Below are positions 6,478 through 10,414 of a DNA stretch of 10,414 bases, in pieces. Numbering within the stretch: the first letter of the stretch is position 1; each line of letters begins with the position of its first letter. Below the pieces are notes generated by a model. It made no database searches and was not told the DNA's origin. It saw only the letters and a program-made list of their open reading frames with translations. The stretch is taken from NCBI GenBank assembly GCA_937921835.1, contig CAKZVG010000461.1, positions 1 through 10,414 on the forward strand, given 5' to 3'. Made by a program: the position numbers and the translations under genes. Source of the stretch: an uncultured Bryobacteraceae bacterium (GTDB taxonomy: Bacteria > Acidobacteriota > Terriglobia > Bryobacterales > Bryobacteraceae).

Positions 6478-7447
6478 TCACCGCCACGTTGTAGATGTCC
6501 TCGGCCGAGCAGCCCCGCGAGAGATCGTTGCCCGCCCTGGCGAGCCCTTGCAGGAACGGCCCGATCGCCGCCGCCCCGCCCAGCCGCTCCACCATCTTAT
6601 AGGCGATGTTGGCCGAAGCCAGATCGGGGAAGATGAGGGTGTTCGCGCGTCCGGCCACCCTGGATCCCGGCGCTTTCGATTGCCCCACCGCCGGCACCAG
6701 CGCGGCGTCGGCCTGCAACTCGCCGTCGATTTCGAGTTCCGGCGCCCGCGCCCGCACCACCCGCAGCGCTTCCACCACCTTGTCGGCGGCCTTGTGGCGC
6801 GTGCTGCCTTTGGTCGAAAACGACAGCAGCGCCACCACCGGCTCGACGCCCAGCAACACGCGCGTGCTTTGGGCGGTGGCGATCGCGATCTCGGCGAGCT
6901 GCACCGCGGTCGGATCGATGACGATTGCGCAGTCGGCCAGCGCCAGCAGCCCGTTGTGCCCGAAGGCGCGGTCGCGCGCGGCCAGGATGAAGACGCTCGA
7001 CACCGTGCGCACGCCCGGTTCGGTCCCGATGCAATGCAACGCCGCCCGCACCGCCTCGGCGGTTGAGGTCGAGGCGCCTCCCACGCTTCCGTCGGCGTCG
7101 CCCGCCGCGACCATCAACTTGGCGAAATACAGCGGATTGCGCGCCACGCGCGCGGCCTCCATCGCCGTCACGCCCCGCGCCCGCCGCCGCTCGTGATAGA
7201 GCGCCGCGTAAGCCGGCAGCCGCGGCGACGTCTCCGGATCGGCGAAGTTCACTCCCGCCGGGGCGCCCGCCGGCGGGCGGCCTACCAGAACCGGATCGAG
7301 GAGTCCGTCCGCCTGGAGGCGCTCCGCCGCCGCCAGCACGCGCGCATCCTGGCCTTCCGGAAACACAATCCGCATGCGCTTGTTGAGCGTGCGGAGGCGG
7401 GTGGTCTGCGCCGCCATGAACTCGGCGGCGGCTGGCGGAATGGGCAT
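6449..7447 (-). CDS. pta: Phosphate acetyltransferase
   Basis: Phosphate acetyltransferase converts acetyl-CoA + phosphate to acetyl phosphate + CoA, the partner step to AckA. The 332-residue protein is the short form, made of the PTA/PTB catalytic domain only. Motifs are [14 protein letters not shown] (25-38), [13 protein letters not shown] (117-129), LLSFSTKGS (207-215), [17 protein letters not shown] (236-252), [19 protein letters not shown] (273-291) and [12 protein letters not shown] (307-318), where S310, R311 and D317 correspond to catalytic residues known from the Methanosarcina enzyme. The start is ATG at 7447, but M11 would also give a normal N-terminus; no ribosome-binding site is seen for either. 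A TACAAT box nine bases upstream suggests a very short leader. It is encoded opposite ackA with overlapping 3' ends, not in the usual pta-ackA operon order, and its upstream region is built from the end of a broken toxin gene. Confidence 0.96.
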   Translation of the reverse strand: MPIPPAAAEFMAAQTTRLRTLNKRMRIVFPEGQDARVLAAAERLQADGLLDPVLVGRPPAGAPAGVNFADPETSPRLPAYAALYHERRRARGVTAMEAARVARNPLYFAKLMVAAGDADGSVGGASTSTAEAVRAALHCIGTEPGVRTVSSVFILAARDRAFGHNGLLALADCAIVIDPTAVQLAEIAIATAQSTRVLLGVEPVVALLSFSTKGSTRHKAADKVVEALRVVRARAPELEIDGELQADAALVPAVGQSKAPGSRVAGRANTLIFPDLASANIAYKMVERLGGAAAIGPFLQGLARAGNDLSRGCSAEDIYNVAVITALQAAMR

Positions 7448-7695
7448 GAATCCACTATTGTAACCAGCGCCAGCTCGGGGTTCCGGTCGCCCCAGAAGAT
7501 GGCCGGCTCGCGCCGGATGGACAGGTGGTCGCCAACTCGGAGAATGACGGTCTGGTCCCCGCTATTCCGCAAGGTCGTCACGCTCACGATGCCGCAGAGA
7601 TTCGAGGCTGGATCCGGCTCGGTGATGACGATCCGAAGGTGAGGCGTCGCTGTCCCGCCTGGTGCAGGCATCAGGAAGGTATCGCCGCATTCCAT
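7448..7695 (-). pseudogene. Truncated toxin-like gene of a Panacea-type toxin-antitoxin module (possible PemK/MazF-like fold)
   Basis: The ATG at 7695 directly follows the TAA of the Panacea remnant. The frame encodes MECGDTFLMPAPGG, then [32 protein letters not shown] and [10 protein letters not shown], a series of short beta-strand-like segments that recalls PemK/MazF-type small toxins. This fold call is weak and based on pattern only. Toxin-like sequence stops near the pta start codon. The frame stays open to a stop at 7284-7282, but residues after about 83 are just another reading of the pta N-terminus (Ser, Arg and Pro rich), so the native C-terminus is lost. The stop-to-start juxtaposition and the position behind a Panacea gene are what mark it as the toxin partner. 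It is probably inactive, although a chimeric peptide could still be made. Confidence 0.5.
7457..7462 (-). promoter_or_regulatory. -10-like box immediately upstream of pta
   Basis: TACAAT on the minus strand ends nine bases before the pta ATG, so transcription would start two to four bases before the codon. There is no Shine-Dalgarno, which fits a nearly leaderless message. A convincing -35 box is missing. The box lies inside the reading frame of the truncated toxin-like gene. Confidence 0.35.
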
Positions 7696-8176
7696 TTATG
7701 CGGGTTGCAGCATGGCTTCCGCAGCAGCCAGCGCTTCCAGTTCCGATTCTGGCGCTGCGATCTCGCATTCGGTTTTCTGGGCGGCGCGGGGGATGTCCCG
7801 ACACTCAATCGGAATGGCGCTGCCCTTCGGATCCTGCCACTCGGGCAAGTCATGCGACAGACTCACGAGATCCCACCGGCTCAGCCGCCGACGATACCTC
7901 GTAGTTGCCAGGCGTGGAGATGAAGCGCCTCCACACCGGATCCGTACCCGGCGCGGGTTCCTCGCGGATCAAATCGTAGATCCGGCTGACGACCGGACCG
8001 TTGTCCATGGATACATAACGATCGGTGGTGACCGGTCGGCCCCAACGCAGCAGTGCCTCGCGGTCGAGGAGGTACAGGAGCTTGATGAGCTTCAAATAGC
8101 TCATGCGGCCGCCGCGGAGTTTGAGGAACTTCGCGGCAGCTTCGGTTGCTCTCCGTTCGTTGAAACGCGGCACCAT
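7696..8176 (-). pseudogene. Panacea-domain (DUF4065/SocA-like) antitoxin, broken by internal deletion and frameshift
   Basis: From the ATG at 8176 the frame gives a good Panacea N-terminus: FNERRATEAAAKFLKLRGG, MSYLKLIKLLYLLDREALL, RWGRPVTTDRYVSMDNGP, VVSRIYDLI and TPGNYEV. After NYEV (ending at 7895) this frame degenerates and stops at 7852-7850, giving 108 residues. A second minus-strand frame, from about 7890, continues with the expected Panacea C-terminus: RLSRWDLVSLSHDLPEWQDP, KGSAIPIECRDIPRAA and a Glu/Ala-rich tail ending LQPA at the TAA (7698-7696). The linking segment of roughly 25-30 residues that I expect from the family is missing, so a deletion that is not a multiple of three explains both the gap and the frameshift. 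Panacea domains are promiscuous antitoxins that neutralise many toxin types. The next gene, with no spacer, is the presumed toxin, itself truncated. Confidence 0.8.
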
Positions 8177-8332
8177 CGGCGTCCACTAATTGATCCACGG
8201 CAGAACGGCGTTTCTCGATCACAACCGGTGGCACAGGGTGGGCACATATCTGGTCTGGTCACAATCCCGGAAGCGGCAATTTTGGCGGGGCTGGAAAAGC
8301 GCCCACATCTGTTTGACGGGGCGAGGATTAGC

Positions 8333-8408
8333 TGGAGCCACCCGCCGGGCTTGAACCGGCGACCTGCTGATTACGAATCAGCCGCTCTACCAACTGAGCT
8401 AGGGTGGC
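8333..8408 (-). tRNA. tRNA-Thr (anticodon CGT)
   Basis: A complete cloverleaf on the minus strand. The acceptor stem GCCACCC pairs with GGGTGGC, the D arm is TAGCTCAGTTGGTAGAGC, the anticodon stem GCTGA/TCAGC holds the loop TTCGTAA with anticodon CGT (reads ACG, Thr), and the T arm is GCCGG-TTCAAGC-CCGGC. The discriminator is T, and CCA is encoded (8335-8333). The 3' end faces the broken toxin-antitoxin module, as seen where elements integrate at tRNA 3' ends, but no repeat of the tRNA end was found in the window. Confidence 0.97.
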
Positions 8409-8874
8409 CCGTCAATTCGTAATGATACCATAGCGCGCCGGATTCCAGACTTCGTAACGTTCCACGGGAACTGCCCAAGACAAGTCGCCTGACTGGTTCC
8501 GGCCGTCACGGAGCCGTTTCGGACCAGGGCCGGGCCAACCAGTGACGAACATAGCCGGAGGGATTGGCCGCCGGGTCATGATCCAAGAAGCCGTCGACGG
8601 CGACAGTCAAAGCCCGGCCCATCACGGGGGCTTCTGTCAAAGCCCGGATACGCCGGGACCGGAAGGGTTGCGCACTTGCGAGCGAAGCGCCGTTCTCCAA
8701 GCGGTTTGACGGCTTGGTGGGCCTGGCCTGCGGGAGCAGCGTATTCCAATCGATGGCGCGAGCGTGAGGGGCCGGCGCCGGCGGCGCCTCTACGGCCGGA
8801 ACGCGCGGGTTGGCGATCGGCGCGCAATCCCCCCGGCTGCCAACCGCTGCCTGGCGGCGGGCGCCGCTCAATCC
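8409..8874. other. Unassigned region between tRNA-Thr and the TonB-dependent receptor gene
   Basis: No convincing gene is seen in these 466 bases. A 121-codon TTG-started frame on the minus strand (8506-8871) follows the receptor stop closely but has no recognisable domain and a Pro/Ala/Arg-rich composition. The region holds a 12-base direct repeat, GTCAAAGCCCGG, at 8606-8617 and 8636-8647. It also has a GC-rich hairpin GGCGCC-GGC-GGCGCC at 8774-8788 and a 7-base inverted repeat, GGTTGGC (8808-8814) with GCCAACC (8839-8845). The hairpins lie just downstream of the receptor stop and might act in 3' end formation, but none has a T-tract. Confidence 0.4.
8422..8430 (-). promoter_or_regulatory. 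Extended -10 promoter element of tRNA-Thr
   Basis: On the minus strand TGG precedes TATCAT, an extended -10 arrangement (TGn then hexamer), ending 13 bases before the mature tRNA 5' end. That would give a leader of about seven bases. No good -35 is present. A small inverted repeat, GTTCC-ACG-GGAAC (8459-8471), lies further upstream, and its role is unknown. Confidence 0.4.
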
Positions 8875-10414
8875 TCAGAAAGTCAGCCGTCCTCCGATTT
8901 GCAACTGGCGGGCCGCCGCCGCCGTGGTGAGCAGCCCGTAGTTGGCGTTTTGGATCGTCAGGCTGGCGACACTCTGGAAGTTGACGTGGTTGGCCGCGTT
9001 GTAGGCCTCCACGCGCAACTGGAAATCCATCCGCTCGCTGAGACGGAACGTGCGGAACAGGTTCAGGTTGAAGTTGTAGTAGCCCGGCATGCGGGTGGTG
9101 TTGCGCCCCACATTGCCGATCGAGAGCGGGCTGGAAGGCGCAAAGGGGAAATCCGGATCCGAAGGGGAGATGAGCCAGCGGCGCGCGGCGACGGTATAAA
9201 CTGCTTCGGCGGCCTTTCCGCTGAGGTTGCGCGGGTCGGCGGCGTTGGGGCGCTGGTTCAGCAGCACCAGATTGGTCCGGTTCTGAACGATGGTTCGCGG
9301 GCGCCCGTCCCCGGCGCGGAAAATGCCGTTGACTTGGAAGCCTCCCAGCAACATCGAGGCCGCCCGGTTGTTGCGCAGCAGGAGGCCCTTCCTGCCGAAC
9401 GGCAGATTCCACATCCAGCCCACGCTCAGCATGCGCGGGCGGTCCAGGCCCGAAAGCGACCGTTCGATCTCCGGGAACTGCCACGGAATCTGGAACACGT
9501 CGTTGACGCTCGAAGCCGTGTCGATGTTCTTTGAAAAGGTGAAAGCGGCGTTGAGGCTCAAGCCGTTGCGGAAGCGGCGCTGCACCTTGGTCTGGAGCGA
9601 GTGATAGATCGAACTGGCGTCGTAGCGCAGGACATTGAAGTTGGCGATGGCCGGGAAGGGCCGGACCGCTTGGGATGGCAGGCGGTCGATCACCAGCAAC
9701 GGCGCCTGCTCCAGGCGCGGGGAGTTGCCGGAAACGGCGCGCGGCAGATTGGTTCCCCGGCTCGCCACGTAAGAGACCTCCATGGTGGCCGCCCAGGGCA
9801 GCGCCCGCTGGATGCCGAAATTCCACTGGAGGGTTTGGGGAAGATGAGCGTTGCTTTCCGTGGACAGGGAATTGACCGGGAGCGGAGAACGCTGGCTGGC
9901 CGCGCGATAGAGGGCGAACGGATCGGGAACGCTTTCGATCCGCTCCACCGGCAAACCATCGCGCAGCGCAAACGGTTGCGGGCGGCCGACGCCAAGGTCC
10001 GTGAACGTCTGGCTGCGGACCCAGCCGGAATAGGACACCATTTCCCCGTTGTATATCCAGAAGTTGGAATAGAAAACGGCGAAGCCGGAGCGTAAAACCG
10101 TGCGCTCACCCAGCAGCCAGGCCAGCCCGAGGCGCGGCGCGAAGTTCACGTAGTCGTTCTTCAGGTTCAGGTTGCGCGTGGCGTTGCGAGCCGCCACCAG
10201 CAGGTTTCCCGAGTCCGGGTCGACCCGCGAGTACACGTTGTTCTTCACTGCCTGCTGAAGTTCGAACTCGTAGCGCAGACCGAAGTTGAGAGTGAGCCGC
10301 CGGGTGGCTTTCCAGGCGTCGTGAAAGTAAAGCGCGAGGTTATAGTTGAAGCGCGTAATGGGGATCTGCGGGACAAGGGCGCTGGCCGTTTTGACGGATC
10401 CCAGCAACAGGTCC
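8875..10414 (-). CDS. TonB-dependent receptor, Oar-like beta-barrel, C-terminal part
   Basis: The C-terminal 512 or so residues of a large outer-membrane receptor; the gene enters from the right edge, where the frame is still open, so the 5' end lies outside the window. The visible part is barrel, with alternating strands such as RLTLNFGLRYEFE, PRLGLAWLLGERTVLRSGFAVFY, TLQWNFGIQRALP, MDFQLRVEAYNAANHVNF and the final LQIGGRLTF ending in Phe, the usual recognition signal for outer-membrane assembly. The pattern matches the Oar/Cna-B-type receptors greatly expanded in Acidobacteriota, which as a rule have an N-terminal carboxypeptidase-regulatory-like domain and plug, here unseen. Such receptors import large ligands, often oligosaccharides, in a TonB-ExbBD-driven way, but the ligand of this one cannot be told. 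There is no obvious partner gene nearby; it precedes the tRNA-Thr on the same strand. Confidence 0.93.
   Translation of the reverse strand, partial: DLLLGSVKTASALVPQIPITRFNYNLALYFHDAWKATRRLTLNFGLRYEFELQQAVKNNVYSRVDPDSGNLLVAARNATRNLNLKNDYVNFAPRLGLAWLLGERTVLRSGFAVFYSNFWIYNGEMVSYSGWVRSQTFTDLGVGRPQPFALRDGLPVERIESVPDPFALYRAASQRSPLPVNSLSTESNAHLPQTLQWNFGIQRALPWAATMEVSYVASRGTNLPRAVSGNSPRLEQAPLLVIDRLPSQAVRPFPAIANFNVLRYDASSIYHSLQTKVQRRFRNGLSLNAAFTFSKNIDTASSVNDVFQIPWQFPEIERSLSGLDRPRMLSVGWMWNLPFGRKGLLLRNNRAASMLLGGFQVNGIFRAGDGRPRTIVQNRTNLVLLNQRPNAADPRNLSGKAAEAVYTVAARRWLISPSDPDFPFAPSSPLSIGNVGRNTTRMPGYYNFNLNLFRTFRLSERMDFQLRVEAYNAANHVNFQSVASLTIQNANYGLLTTAAAARQLQIGGRLTF

Noticed and set aside
7712..8422. Plus-strand frame of 236 codons over the antitoxin remnant and tRNA-Thr
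   Set aside because: Its end (PPGLNRRPADYESAALPTELG) is the well-known false translation of an antisense tRNA, and the rest lies opposite the Panacea gene. No family pattern is seen.
8459..8471. GTTCC-ACG-GGAAC inverted repeat as a LexA/SOS box
   Set aside because: The spacing does not match the known GAAC-N4-GTTC or GTTC-N7-GTTC boxes, and the nearest gene is a tRNA. Chance is more likely.
8506..8871. 121-codon minus-strand frame right after the receptor stop
   Set aside because: It has a TTG start, no ribosome-binding site at a good distance, no recognised domain and composition typical of chance frames. It is kept only as a note under the unassigned region.
8576..9826. Minus-strand frame of 416 codons overlapping the TonB-dependent receptor
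   Set aside because: It is an alternate frame of the receptor gene, rich in Pro, Arg, Gln and Gly, with no domain. The receptor frame has clear barrel strands and a terminal Phe.
1..10414. CRISPR arrays, insertion sequences, rRNA
   Set aside because: No regularly spaced repeats, transposase motifs or rRNA-like stretches were found on reading both strands.

Overview
The window is a high-GC, gene-dense stretch of a bacterial chromosome. The mix of genes points to Acidobacteriota, probably near Solibacter/Bryobacteraceae: a large Oar-like TonB-dependent outer-membrane receptor ending in Phe, late hopanoid side-chain genes, and a transaldolase coupled to a 2-oxoacid dehydrogenase E2. The taxonomic call is inference from gene content; no rRNA or other marker is present.

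Left part (1-5013, all minus strand). Read in the direction of transcription, hpnJ (radical SAM) comes first. It is followed by two tandem four-helix EamA/SMR-type membrane proteins, then hpnI (a GT21-like glycosyltransferase), a 67-base gap, a transaldolase-family protein, and the N-terminal part of a lipoyl-bearing E2 acyltransferase that runs off the left edge. Nearly all junctions abut or overlap (TGA/TTG, ATGA, GTGA, TAATG), so this looks like one translationally coupled operon or two in series. HpnI and HpnJ are steps in making the bacteriohopanetetrol cyclitol ether head group. The two small membrane proteins between them have no assigned role and are candidates for moving the modified lipid.

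Middle part (5140-7462). A tRNA-Val(TAC) lies upstream of hpnJ on the same strand. Next come ackA (plus) and pta (minus), the acetyl-CoA/acetate pair, placed tail to tail with their 3' ends overlapping by 29 bases. Each has a -10-like box only 7-9 bases before its start codon, suggesting leaderless or nearly leaderless mRNAs.

Right part (7448-10414). Directly upstream of pta lies a decayed toxin-antitoxin module: a Panacea-domain antitoxin with an internal deletion and frameshift, followed without a spacer by a toxin-like gene whose C-terminus has been replaced by the start of pta. A tRNA-Thr(CGT) sits just beyond it with its 3' end facing the module, which is the usual geometry of an insertion hot spot. 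After an unassigned region of about 460 bases, the 3' two-thirds or so of a TonB-dependent receptor gene runs off the right edge.
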